Part shown: positions 36,571 through 47,299 of the stretch, piece after piece
Layout: the number at the start of each line of letters is the position of its first letter
Numbering within the stretch: position 1 is the first letter of the stretch
Assembly (NCBI GenBank): GCA_023101885.1
Contig: JALPQD010000625.1
Location: forward strand, 155,967 to 219,966
Direction of reading: 5' to 3'
Length of the DNA stretch: 64,000 nt
Source of the DNA: Typhlomys cinereus
Taxonomy: Eukaryota; Chordata; Mammalia; Rodentia; Platacanthomyidae
Position numbers and translations under genes: made by a program
Notes under the pieces: model-generated
Databases searched by the model: none
Seen by the model: only the letters and a program-made list of their open reading frames with translations
What the model was told of the DNA's origin: nothing

Positions 36571-36862
36571 TGAGGGTAACATACACCTTGAAAGCAGTAG
36601 TAAATGTCAGCATCCTCAGCCCACTCTTGCAGATTTGGAGTATGAAATCTGTCCCACAACCACTGCCAATGAGCCTGTCCAGAACCAGAGGAACTGTGGG
36701 AAATCTTAGAAATCAACCACTATGGAGAAAGTCTTGGCTTGTGCACAAGCCAAAGCAAGAAAGTGTTTCCATCACTGTGTTCCAGGCTCTGACTCAACCT
36801 GAAGAGAGAGGTTGCCAGTGATGTAATTCCTTTTGGATTACGTGTCTTGGATTGCCAGATTT
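36571..36862 (-). pseudogene. IGKV: Vkappa pseudogene, divergent IGKV1/IGKV2-like
   Basis: It keeps a recognisable CDR1 (LEHSDGNT type), a '..HKPR' FR2 and a FR3 end AEDADIYYCFQG, but the frame changes at several points. FR1 shares the same aberrant sequence as the copy at 19520-19810. The upstream minus-strand flank (36865-37440) matches 19815-20385. No leader was found. Confidence 0.8.
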
Positions 36863-37189
36863 TTCCTAGTATTCTTCCTGGAGGACACTGAAGTGCCAGG
36901 TGGAGGACTGAAATATCCCTGATACATGGTATGCTCAGTAGTCAAACAAAAGGAATCACAGAAAGGGGAACTAAGGTTTTTCCCTCTGTTCAGTTTCCTA
37001 CATCTGGATGTCCTTATCTTTCCTAAGATTTGAAAAAGTTTTTATTTATTTGAACAGATTTTATTTACAATTCTTTTTCTTCCATAATATCTGCAATGAT
37101 AAGATTTGTTCTAATGTTCCATAGAGACTTACACCTTTCCTGATAATTCTTTTTCTCATAAATGGTATTAAGGAATGATGTTCAGGTGC

Positions 37190-37300
37190 AGGCCTGTAGT
37201 CTAGTTACATGGAAAACTGAGATAGGCAGATCATTTGAGTCCTAGAGTTTAAGACCAATCAAGGAAATATTTTTCAATATTGTTATCTTACAGAATTTTA
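37190..37300 (+). repeat. Old Alu/B1-like (7SL-related) fragment
   Basis: The run 'GGCCTGTAGTCTAG...ACTGAGATAGGCAGATCATTTGAGT...TTAAGACCAATC' resembles a very old 7SL-derived SINE. A shorter, more decayed paralogue is at 20185-20260. Confidence 0.5.
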
Positions 37301-37441
37301 CATTAGCAATTACATCTTGTCCTCAATCTCAGGAATATTTTCTCTGCTTCTTCTCATCACTGGATGGTAGATTGGCTCCATTTCTTTTGTTTAATTTTTT
37401 AATTTTTAATTCATTCATTTAGTGTGTGTGTGTATGTGTGT

Positions 37442-38553
37442 ACAAATGTGCAAGCATGACCATGTTCATAGCAGCACTGTTTACAATAGCAAAGTCATTT
37501 AATCAACCCAAATGCCCAACAGTTGACGAGTGGATAAGGAAAATGTGGTACATCTATACATTGGAATACTACTCAGCCATCAAAAATGATGAATTACTGT
37601 TATTTGCAGGGAAATGAATGTCATTAGAAACAATTATATTAAGTGAAGTATCCCAGACACAGAAAATTAAGTGCTGTATGTACTCCTTAATAGGTGGATA
37701 CTAGTACCAAACTCACTTAGAGACACACTCAATGATAAATCTTGTAATACCTACAGTAATTGCAAGGATTATAAACAGGAGAGAAGGGGAAGGAGGGTCT
37801 CTCTAGAAACAAGAAGAGAGGGGATCATGCTACAGCAGAGAAAATAGGCCACCATCAAGGACTGCAAGGGGTGACATCCAATACCCATCAGGATGGAGCC
37901 AAGGGTATTGCAGGAACAACAAAACTGAAAAAAAATCAACAAACCATAATTCAGAACATCAGAGACTTTATATCAACTGCCAGGAATCAGGCTTGCCTAA
38001 TCTCTCCCCATTCTGAAGCTCAGGGAAATTTGCGGAAGAGGGGGTGGTAAGATTTTAAGAGCACAAGGATGGGAGGAGTCATGATATGCAAGATACTCCA
38101 CACAAGTTAGGGCCGAAGTAATTATAATAATACTCTGCATGATCTGTGCAATGACCAACATATCATTGACCCCTCAAAATCTAGCATGGACTAAAGGCAC
38201 TAGAATCGTTAGAAGCAAGGGATTAAGAGTCAGAATAGTGTTCCTATACTTAAGGATACAAGAAAGAGTTCTAGGAAATGCCACTGAGTCCTTATACCTC
38301 ATCAGACAGGAGGACCCAGAGGAAAGTTTGATATAGGCATTAAAGGATGCTTCAGAGATGGGGGGGCACCGGGAGACAGGGAGGGAGGGGAGAAAGGAAG
38401 GGGAAAAGGGAAGAGGGAGGACGGAGGTCCAGGGAGGGGTGGAGGGAGGGAGGTGACAGGGGTACTTATTACATTTGTATGAGCAGAAAAATAAATTAAT
38501 TTTAAAAAGTATATAAATAAAAAACATTCTAATGCCAAAAAAAAAAAAAAAAG
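37442..38553 (+). mobile_element. LINE-1 3' end (ORF2 C-terminus plus 3' UTR) inserted in a GT microsatellite
   Basis: The ORF2 C-terminal segment at 37450-37620 has the same TMFIAALFTIAKS block as 31240-31275. The 3' UTR follows, with an internal deletion near 37869, the G-rich tract (38355-38460) and an A-rich tail ending about 38553. GT-repeat sequence flanks both sides (37421-37441 and 38579 onward), and comparison with 20380-20550 shows the microsatellite is the insertion site. Confidence 0.85.
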
Positions 38554-38575
38554 AATGTGCAGGTGTTTGTGAGTG

Positions 38576-38578
<3 letters not shown>

Positions 38579-38637
<59 letters not shown>

Positions 38638-38662
38638 AGTGTGTGTGTGTGTGTGTGTGTGT
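38579..38662 (+). repeat. (GT)n microsatellite
   Basis: About 80 bp of GT repeats broken by two GAGT units. It continues into a SINE-like segment (38663-38786) shared with 20414-20545. Confidence 0.92.
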
Positions 38663-38786
38663 ATCAAGAGGGCACTGTGTGTCTCTGTGGAGGAACAAGA
38701 CTGACTTTGAGGATCAACCTGGATTGCTTTTACCTGTGGTAGCTTGGCTCTGGGTTTTCCCAGTCTCTGCCAACCAGGGCTGGAAG

Positions 38787-38907
38787 TGTTTCCAGCACTG
38801 TCTAACAGGCTCTATCTTGATCTGCAGGAGATGGACGGCTGTCCAATCTGCAGGAGCAATAGACAGAGATGACAGAGTCTGGGCCACTTCTTCATGTGCA
38901 GGGGATC
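38787..38907 (-). pseudogene. IGKV: Vkappa exon fragment (FR1 to CDR1)
   Basis: On the minus strand a TTTTAG acceptor at 38913-38908 is followed by exon sequence that begins GSPAHEEVAQT and matches FR1 of the 23051-23363 gene (SLSIAP). A one-base insertion then shifts the frame, and a TAG lies near the CDR1 start. The match ends at CDR1, where the SINE-like segment begins, so FR2 to CDR3 and the RSS are missing. The leader is not found; two L1 pieces follow upstream. Confidence 0.82.
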
Positions 38908-38965
38908 CTAAAAGCAGGAGAGACAAGCACATGGTGACATGCACAGCACCAGCCTTTGAAGTCTT

Positions 38966-39611
38966 TTTTTTTTTTTTCCACTCATACAAACTTAACAGGT
39001 ACACCGGTCCCCTCCCTCTCTCCAAACTCCCACAACCCTATGCCCCCTTCCCTCCCTCTCCCTCCCCATTCCCCAGTGTCAACCCCTCCCATCCCTGGAA
39101 CATCCTTTAATGTATGCCAGACACTCTTCTGGGTCCTCCTGTCCAATGAGGTGCAAGGACCCAGTGGCATTCCCCTGAACCCTTTCCTGTGTTCCCCTTA
39201 AGCATAGGAACACTACTGTGGCTGTCAATCCTTTGCCTCCAAGGATCTTGGTGCCTTTAGCAGATGCTAGACTTTGTGAGGTCAATAGTGTGTTGGACAT
39301 TGCGCCGGGCATGCAATGTCCAATTATGATTGCTTCGGCCCTAACTTGTATGGAGTATCTTGCGTATCATTGCTCCTCCCATCCTTGTGGCCCCACAGTC
39401 TTAACGCCCCCTCTTTCACAAATTTCCCTGAACTTCTGGATGGGGAGAGATTAGTCTGGCCTAGTTCTAGGTGGTTGATATAGACTCTCTGAAATTCTGG
39501 ATTATGGTTTGTTGATTTTTTTCCAGTTTTGCTGCTCCTGCAATGTCTGATGGGTATTGGATCCCCCCCCCCCCACGGCCATTGATAAAAAGCTGTTAAA
39601 CTAGAGTCTTG
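38966..39611 (-). mobile_element. LINE-1 3' UTR, minus strand (outer)
   Basis: It starts with a T-run (38966-38978, the poly(A) of the element) and continues with the complement of the L1 3' UTR, including the C-rich tract at 39010-39090. It is cut at 39611 by the tail of a second L1. Confidence 0.85.
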
Positions 39612-41310
39612 TTTTTTTTTTTAACATTTTTTATTATTATTTCCGCTCATACAAACTTAATAGGTACACCGTTTCCCTCCCTCCCTCCTCCTCCCCCCGA
39701 CCCCCTGATCCCCCTACCCTAACCCCTTCCTTCCCATCCCCCAGTGCCTCCCCCCCAATACCCAGAGAATCCTTTAATGTGCATGCCAGACTCTCCTCTG
39801 GGCCCTCCTCTCCGATGACGTACAAGGACCCAGTGGCATTTCCCTGAACCCTTTCCTGTGTTCCCCTTAAGCATAGTGGCTGTCAATCCCTTGTCTCCAA
39901 GGAACTTGGTTCCTTTAGCAAATGCTAGGCTTTGTGGAGTCAGTAGTGTGTTGGGCATTGCGCAGGTCATGTAAAGACCAATTATGATTGCTTTGGCCCT
40001 AACTTCTGTGGAGTATCTTGTATATCATTGCTCCTCCCCATCCTTGTGCTCTTACAATCTTACCGCCCCCTCTTCCGCAAATTTCCCTGAGCTTCAGGAT
40101 GGGGAGAGATTAGGCTGGCCTAGTTCTAGGTGGTTGATATAAAGTCTCTGAGGTTCTGGATTATGGTTTGTTGATTTTCTTTTGCGGTTTTGCTGCTCCT
40201 GCAATGCCCTTCACTCCATCCTGATGGGTATTGGATGTCACCCCCTGGCCAGAGATAAACAGCTGTTAAACTAGAGTCTTGTTATAAGAGTATATTCAAA
40301 GGTAGATGTAATAAAAGTAGGAAACCGCAGTGAGGCAGGGATCAATCACCCATTTGCAAAATGGTTACTTCAGATCATACCCCTTCAGTTGTAAATGATC
40401 AGGAACGAAAGTCTGTGAACTTAACCAGATGTCTCATTACTTACTTGCAGTTCTTGATGGTGGCCTATTTTCTCTGCTGTAACATGGTCCCCTCTCTCCT
40501 TGTTTCTGGTGTGTCCCTCCTACCCCATCCCTCCTGTTCATAATCCTTGCAATTACTGTAAGTATTACAGAGATTTATCCTTGAGTGTCTCTAGGTGGAT
40601 ATGGTACTAGGAGCTCCAAATTAGGGAGTACCTAAGGGGCTTAATTTTCTGTGTCTGGGATACTTCACTCAATATAATTGTTTCTAATTCCATCCATTTC
40701 CTGGCAAATTCCATTAATTCATCATTTTAGATGGCTGAGTAGTACTCCATTTTATAGATGTACCACAATTTCCTTATCCACTCGTCAACTGTTGGACATT
40801 TGGGTTGATTCCATGACTTTGCTATTGCAAACAGTGCTGCTATGAACATGGTCGTGCTTGTGCTATAAAGATGAATTTTTGCTGTATGGGGGGTTATTCC
40901 TAAAAGTGGAATAGCAGGGTCATATGGCATTTAATTTTTAATTTCTTTAAGAATCGCCAGACAGCTTGCTAGAGTGGCTGTATGAGCCTGCATTCCCACA
41001 AGCAATGAAGGAGAGTTCCTTTCTCTCCACATCTTCTCCAGCATTTGGTGTTGTTTGTATTGTGGAATTTTGCCATGCTGATGGGGTTAGATGATATCTC
41101 AGGGAAGTTTTGATTTGCATTTCCCTGATGGCTAAGGATGTGGAGCATTTTTTATGATATTTGTTAGACATTTTAATTTCATCTCTAGTAAAGTTTATTT
41201 TAAGTTCCAGGGCCATTTTTTTTAATTGGGCCATTTGTTTCCTTCGTGTTTAGTTTTCTATGTTCTTTGTGCACTCTGGACATTAGAGCTCTATCAGTGT
41301 AGATTTTCTT
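39612..41310 (-). mobile_element. LINE-1 3' half, minus strand (inserted into the previous copy)
   Basis: It starts with a T-run, then the complete 3' UTR (39630 to about 40640), then the ORF2 C-terminal coding region on the minus strand (about 40690-41300) with the TMFIAALFAIAKS block and a VERKELS-type segment. Frames are broken. It is 5'-truncated at about 41310. Confidence 0.87.
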
Positions 41311-42440
41311 AATTCCTTGAGATGTGAGAAGTAGAAGCAGAGATTACCTTATCCACCAGCACTTGCAGTCAGATAGAAGAATAGAGCCAGGACTATGGAA
41401 TCCCCAGAATGGTGTAATGGACCATTGGCGGCATCAGGACTGCAACAATGGCCTAACACTGACAATCTCAGGATCCCACGATTGAGCAGCACATACTTCG
41501 ATTCACATGTGACTTCTGGTTTCTAGATGAACATTGGAGTGTCTCCTGCATCTAATATCAGCCTCCTGACCACCACACCTCCACCTTCCCCAAACCAGCT
41601 ATTGGTGTTAGCATATAATTCAATGTTGTTTATTAAATTAATTTGTGTTTGGAACATTAAAGGGAAAGTAGGATGTGACCACACAATATCTTCTGGACAT
41701 GATAGGGATTCTGCTTCCATTAACTTATTGGAGTTCTGTGAACTTCCATGAGACATGCACAAGATGTGGTCTGTCAACATTTCACCTTGGAATGTGGAAG
41801 GTCTCAGGAGGCACTACAATTCCCTGAGAGGCTGTTGAGGGCTAATTTTAGACAGGAGAATCGGACCTACTTTTCTTCTACTTTCCTTAATTAATTCCCT
41901 ATTAATTACTCATCCATGCCCCAGCATTACTCAGACACTTGCTAGTGACAGGCATCCAAGATGAAACCCAGTGTGGCATTCCATACAGAAAGAAGTGAAA
42001 GGAGGAGGGAGACTGATTAGAAATGAAAAATATGCAATGAAAAGGAATAGAGATGAGATGATGTCTTAAATGGTGAACATGATGTAAATTCATTGTGTTC
42101 ATGTATGAAATTCTAAAAGAATTAAAAACTAAAACTGGTAGCTTGTTTTCCTCCATTTGAATTAAACCGATAGTACAAGAGATGCCTCAGAATATATAAC
42201 TTATTACTTATTGCTAAATCTTAGCTCATTACTTAAAGATATCATATACTTAACATGGTCGGGGGGGACACAGTCATTTCTGAGCTATTGAAGCAGAGAA
42301 GAATAGAGAATTAGGATGTGAGTTACTTTCTGTACTCCATCAAACCTAAATGCATATTACAAAATAAATGTTCTCAGCTTGTGGCAATACCCAGATACAC
42401 TTCTGGGGCCGTCCAACATCAAACTTTCTCTTCCTTTGGG
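41311..42440. other. Spacer, old L1-like tail, no gene
   Basis: At 41935-42140 there is a diverged L1 3'-end-like segment also seen at 13560-13780. I see no V exon or leader and no other gene. Confidence 0.5.
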
Positions 42441-42445
42441 TTTTT

Positions 42446-42473
42446 TTTTTTTTTCATGACTTTTATCACTGTG
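42446..42473 (-). other. V-kappa 12-RSS with homopolymer nonamer
   Basis: On the minus strand CACAGTG (42473-42467), 12-bp spacer, nonamer AAAAAAAAA (42454-42446). The C's of the nonamer have been lost. Confidence 0.8.
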
Positions 42474-42953
42474 AGAGGCGAGGTATTATACTGTTGACAG
42501 TACTAAGTCGCAGCACCTTCAAGCTGCATGCTGCTGATACTGAGGGTGAAATCTGTCCCAGACCCACTGTCACTGAACCTGGAGGGGACCCCAGTGTCTA
42601 AACTGGTTGCATGGAAGATCAGGTGTTTGGGGGCTTCTCCTAATTTCTGCTGAATCCAGATTACATTATTGCTGATTCCCTCACTTGTACGACATTTGCT
42701 GGTGACTCTGTCTCCTAGAGATGCAGACACAGATGATGGGGACTGTGTCTTCTGGACGCCACCCTGGGCACCTGGGAGTGAAAACATACAATTAGCAGCC
42801 TTTACTGATCAAGCTACTGAAGAAAGTACCCAAAGACCAGGCAGCGCAGACCACAGTGCATAAGCAAACTTCTAGTGCTTATTCCTCACCTGGGAGCCAG
42901 AGCAGCAGTAGTCCCAAGAGCTCCAGGAGCTGAGTGTGAATGCTCATGTCCAT
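42474..42953 (-). pseudogene. IGKV: Vkappa pseudogene, human IGKV1-clan-like, nonsense in FR3
   Basis: The leader is 42890-42953 (MDMSIHTQLLELLGLLLLWLP), a 64-bp first exon with a GTGAG donor. The V exon is 42474-42771, starting after CTCCCAG. Reads [14 protein letters not shown], Cys, Trp in [15 protein letters not shown]3 [17 protein letters not shown], then TAG at 42505-42503 in place of the FR3 Tyr just before the second Cys. The remainder reads YCQQYNTSP. Trp is followed by Ile rather than Tyr. The promoter is split by an L1 insertion (43015-43393). Confidence 0.92.
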
Positions 42954-43014
42954 CCTGGCTCAGGACTAGATCTAACTCCTCCACAGCTGTGAAAACCTAT
43001 TAAGAGTCCCTCGG

Positions 43015-43393
43015 GCTTAAGGGGAACACAGGAAAGGGTTCAGGAAAATGCCACTGGATCCTTGTATGTCATCGGAGAGGAGGGCCCAGAGGAGAGTCTG
43101 GCATGCACATTAAAATATTCTCTGGGGACTGGGGGGGGAGGCACTGGGGGACTGGGAGGGAGAACAAGGGGGTCAGGGGGAGGAAGAGGGAGGGAGGGAA
43201 CTGGTGTACCTACTAAGTTTGTATGAGTGGAAATAATAATAAAAAATGTTAAAAAATGATGACTTTAGAAAAAGAAATGCTGCATTATATTTTGTAAATT
43301 AAGTTCACTCTGTTGTATCTTACAAAGCAGAGAGACTAGGATTTTATTGATGAACAATAAAGGTCAACTGCTGACTCATGCTCAGAGAAAAAA
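43015..43393 (+). mobile_element. LINE-1 3' UTR insertion with a probable 3' transduction, in a Vkappa promoter
   Basis: A 5'-truncated L1 3' UTR (43015-43256, ending GTATGAGTGG plus AATAATAAT) is followed by about 130 bp of non-L1 sequence containing AATAAA (43358-43363) and then an A-run (43388-43394). A 12-13 bp direct repeat, AAGAGTCCCTC plus one or two bases, flanks the whole unit (43002-43014 and 43394-43406). It inserted between the octamer and the leader of the minus-strand V pseudogene. Confidence 0.8.
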
Positions 43394-43429
43394 AAGAGTC
43401 CCTCAGGCAAATGGCTGTGCTGTGGTCAC

Positions 43430-43437
43430 ATGCAAAT
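43430..43437 (-). promoter_or_regulatory. Displaced Vkappa promoter octamer
   Basis: ATGCAAAT on the plus strand (ATTTGCAT for the minus-strand gene). It is now about 480 bp from the ATG at 42953. Removing the L1 unit and one direct repeat brings it to about 90-100 bp, the normal spacing. Confidence 0.82.
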
Positions 43438-43439
43438 CA

Positions 43440-45660
43440 TCAGGGGTTGGGCAAGGCTGGGCACAGCTAAAGGTGTGGGCACAGTTGCCAGTTTGCACAC
43501 TTTGCATAACTGGAGACAAGGATCTGAGAGAGTCAGGAAGGACCCAGGGCCCCAGGTTTTGCAAGCCAATGAAAGAAGTGTTGATCTACCTACAAAGAAT
43601 GTATAGCTTTCCACTGGGAAAAAGGGTATCATTAATATCATGTACTGAGAAGAGCATGTTATTTTAATTAATTGGATCTGTAGAACCTGCTTTCCTTCTT
43701 CTGCTCTATCTACTAAAGACATTTTTTTCACTGTCCCAAAACTGCAAAAGCATTCATCAATACTACTTTCAACAATTCCACATCCTTACTCCCTTTCTCT
43801 GATAACACTTGTGAACTGAGTTCAAAAAATTACAATAAAGAAACATTCATAATTTGTAATGAAGGGCGTGTTCTGCCTTCACTAACCTGTGTCATCATAA
43901 TAGCAATTCGCATCATAAAACATATGGTTCTCCAGTTGTGTTCCTTCCATCATGGATGACTTCAGGGATTTCCTCCCTTCTCATTTGTGTGACACTTTCC
44001 TTGAGAGACATCATGCAAAGGGCTATTCACCTCTGATACGAATTCAGTGACAGCAATGGGTAATAGCAATACCAATGTCCATACTGATAAAACAATGAGT
44101 TTATTAGAGTTCAGGAATATGGGTGAGGGTTATAATGGGAGCAAGGTGACCAATGGGAGCTACCTTACCCAAAGGCTCACCTCTTATGCAACCTGCAACA
44201 TGGAACTCTGCAGAAGTCCCATCCAGCTTGGTTTTCTAAGGCATCTCCTCTAACTGCTTCATTTGGTCAGGGAGGGTCTTAGTGCTCCTCTCACCTTGTT
44301 GGTGGGGTAAAGCCTGTGAGTACTGTTAGTTTAACAACTTCCTAAGACCTATGAAGATAGATGGGCAGGAGGAGGAAAGCACTTAGGGTTCTCGATGTTG
44401 GGGTCAGACTTATGCTGAATGAGGCTGATACCCCTGTAGGTGCACAGAGACAGTGAAGTTCACAAAGGATCTTCAGAGTAGAGAACTGCATGGTTGTACA
44501 TGCGATGTCTGCAAAGGCGACACAGGAGATGCTGACAGAGACAGACTTTGTGCAGGGAATTGGTTAAATGAGGCAATTAGCGAATGAAGTACCAGCCATT
44601 ATATTCATTTTTAGAAAAGGAAGCTACTTTTCTGGAGACAAATATTTTTAAAAGTATGCATTTCTGAATGCAATTAATGATAGCCATTTCATCTTCTGTC
44701 TTTTTAGCTACAGACATAGATAGGTGTATCTGTGTGTGCATATCTGGACAGGGAGGAAATTAGCTAATTACTTCTAATGTAGAAGGAATTGACTGCTCTA
44801 GTCATTATAAGCAGCCATACTTCCTAATTAGTTATTCCGAAGGAACTACTTGCTCTTTGACAGAATGTATAACATCATAAATCACTGTTTCTTCTTCTTA
44901 CTAAAAAGGATGACTCTTGAATTTGAGATTAGAATAAGAAGACCAGAAACTATTCATAAACATTCTAGTGAAAGTAAATTTTATCCAAAGCTAAAATTTT
45001 GAAAATTCTTGGAAATGAACATCCATCTCTTTTACAAATTTGGAAGAGTATCTGTTATTATCTCTTTCAATGTATTTCCTCTGCATTTATTGTGTGCCTC
45101 TACCCATTCTTTGCCCATGTTTATTCTTCCAACAGTCACAGTGGTCTTCTATGCTCTAGTCATATTTTTGTACTTTTTATTGCATAAATCTGTTGTCTAT
45201 GTTGTCTTTAGTTCCTGAATCCATGTGTTAACACTTAATCAAGTGTATTTTTTTCATGGTGAATTTACTGTTTATTTCCCTTTCATGACTTCTTTAATTT
45301 GACTCACTTTTTATTAACAGATTTTTGTTGTTTGATAATTCCATACATGTGTACTATGTATTTCAATTGTTTATCCTTCTTTTTCCTCCTATTTATCCTA
45401 AATGATCCTCTTCTTGTTTACAGATCTTTTTCAAAAGTTTATATTCATGCTTTTTATTTTCAAAGTTTTGTAATTGAACTTTCTTTTTATTCTTTTAGTG
45501 TCATATATTCATACAATTACCTGAAGCTCTCAGTTCTTATTACACCATCCCAACTCCCCCCTTCTTTTTCCACTGAAATAGTCATGCAATGAGAAGATTC
45601 CTTAATACATTACTACCTTTCATGCTAATGATGGAAATAAGTCTGTCGAGAAGTGAACAT
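43440..45660. other. Non-coding spacer, no gene seen
   Basis: AT-rich intergenic DNA; part of 45240-45590 is very T-rich. No V exon, leader or recognisable retroelement ORF. Confidence 0.45.
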
Positions 45661-45661
45661 A

Positions 45662-45856
45662 TGGGCTGGAGAGGTGTTACAGGGGTTAAGCCTCTGCCTT
45701 GCAGGCAGAAGGTCCTGAGTTCAGATCCTAGACCCCATATATAGACGCCGGGAGGAAGCGGGGGCGGCCTGCATTTCTGGTCCTGATAGGGAGGAGCCTG
45801 CAAATCCCTGGGCAGAGTAAACAAGGAGGAGGTGGAGGCAGTCCGTGGTCTTTGGT

Positions 45857-45901
<45 letters not shown>

Positions 45902-45955
45902 GCGTGCACACATACACACACACAATTGAATAAATAAGAAAAAAAAGAAGAGAAC
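45662..45955 (+). mobile_element. tRNA-derived SINE, family with unusual GC-rich body
   Basis: The head is GGGCTGGAGAGGTG with an A-box-like stretch and B box GAGTTCAGATCC, then the GC-rich body shared with 57783-58085 and 4104-4349 (about 45740-45840), then (CA)n and a TGAATAAATAAG tail. Possible target duplication: GAACATATG at 45655-45663 and GAACACATATG at about 45953. Confidence 0.85.
45858..45899 (+). repeat. (AC)n microsatellite in the SINE tail
   Basis: About 20 AC units. Each of the three family members has a CA- or TA-rich run at the same place before the A-rich tail, so the repeat belongs to the SINE. Confidence 0.9.
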
Positions 45956-46566
45956 ACATATGTTCTAGCATCATATCTAAGGATAGACATTGGTACCTAT
46001 CTAGTTTTGTGTGAGATATTTTTAGTCAATGGATATTGGAAAATAGTTTCCAAATTTTTATCAATGTTTTAGCTTTCCAGGAGAAGATGTATGAAATGAG
46101 AATATATATACTTGTTCGTAATTTGAAGCTTTGATAACTGTCTTATATTAGTTTTTATTAATTACATGTACCCCTTTCCACAGTGATGGACAAGCAATGA
46201 GATAGTGTTCTTAGCATTTCATCGAAATAATGACAACAAGAATATCTTCTGTTCTGTGGTTCTTAACCCTAGCGACATGGCTAGAATCTCTGATAAGTGA
46301 CTTGTGAATCTAGATTTCTTGTCACTGTTCCTCACTAAGTCATAAATAATTCAGAAGTGATGATTTCCAGAAACCTCTGCACATTTTTAACCTTATCCTG
46401 TCTTCTCCATCTGTACATTTCCCTTTGTAAGTGAATTCAGCCCCTTAATGAAATTCATTCCTGGGATCACAGCAGAAATATTTCTGATTCTGTCACATGC
46501 CAACCAAACCCTTGGCTAAGTTTCATTCACTGAAGGGGAAGCAGCTGGGCCTCCCTGAGTGGAAGC

Positions 46567-46594
46567 AGTTTTTGTTCCAGTCTGTAGCACTGTG
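46567..46594 (-). other. V-kappa 12-RSS
   Basis: On the minus strand CACAGTG (46594-46588), 12-bp spacer, nonamer ACAAAAACT (46575-46567). Confidence 0.92.
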
Positions 46595-47106
46595 TGGGTG
46601 GACTAGTGTTCCACTGCTGACAGAAATATGTCGCTGCATCTTCAGCCTCCATGCTGCTGATCGACAGAGTGTAAGAGGTCCCAGACCCACTGCCACTGAA
46701 GCGACTCGGGACCTCAGAAGCCAGGGTGGATGTTCTGTAAATCAGGAGTCTAGGAGAGGATCCCAGCTTCTGTTGGTACCAGTGCAAGCGATCGGTGCTA
46801 ATACTTGAGCTGGCCAAGCAGGTGATGGTGACCTTCTCCCCTGGAGAAGCCGCCAAGGATGCTGGAGACTGAGTGAGCAGGATGTCTCCATGGGACACTA
46901 GACATAAAGAGAGAGAGAAGTTAGTAGAAAGAGACATGCAAGATGACTGCATACCATACACTGTGCAGAAAAGACAAAGGTAAAAACATCTTCTCTTTGA
47001 CTAAAGCTTCCATGAGACATAGATCTTGCGTTTTATTCATTGAGCCTCCTGTCTTACCTGTGACACTGATCAGCAGGAGACTGAAAAGTAGGATCAGAAA
47101 ATGCAT
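46595..47106 (-). CDS. IGKV: Immunoglobulin kappa V segment, IGKV4 (Vkappa4/5)-like, apparently functional
   Basis: The leader exon is 47058-47106 ([16 protein letters not shown]) with donor GTAAG. The intron is 46898-47057, and the V exon is 46595-46897 after a TTATGTCTAG acceptor. Mature [19 protein letters not shown], first Cys in ITCLAS, CDR1 [10 protein letters not shown], Trp in [12 protein letters not shown]3 [16 protein letters not shown], second Cys in TYFCQQW. There are no stops or frameshifts. All conserved residues, both splice sites, the RSS and the promoter octamer are in place. It would contribute the V domain of secreted or membrane kappa chains after VJ joining. The minus orientation relative to the IGKV3 genes means one of the two groups must rearrange by inversion. 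The closest family I know is mouse IGKV4. Confidence 0.95.
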
Positions 47107-47197
47107 CCTGCTTTCTGATCTTTCTCAGCCCACACTCTTCACAGAAGTGCATCTCTTAAAAGCAACTCTGAGGCATTTGTGGTTTCTGAGCAGGACT

Positions 47198-47205
47198 ATG
47201 CAAAT
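47198..47205 (-). promoter_or_regulatory. Vkappa promoter octamer
   Basis: ATGCAAAT on the plus strand (ATTTGCAT for the minus-strand gene), 92 bp upstream of the leader ATG at 47106. Confidence 0.93.
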
Positions 47206-47299
47206 AGCAGGCTGCAGGCCTGGTGGTCCTTGACTTATGCTCCCAGGTGGTTTTCTGAATTAGCTGCAGGAGTTAAACTGGCAAGACAGGGAAGTGCTC

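Noticed and set aside
38174..38742. Long frames over the GT tract and L1 3' UTR
   Set aside because: They come from simple repeat and C-rich L1 3' UTR on the wrong strand.
46497..46808. Plus-strand 103-codon frame
   Set aside because: It is antisense to the intact minus-strand IGKV4-like V exon.
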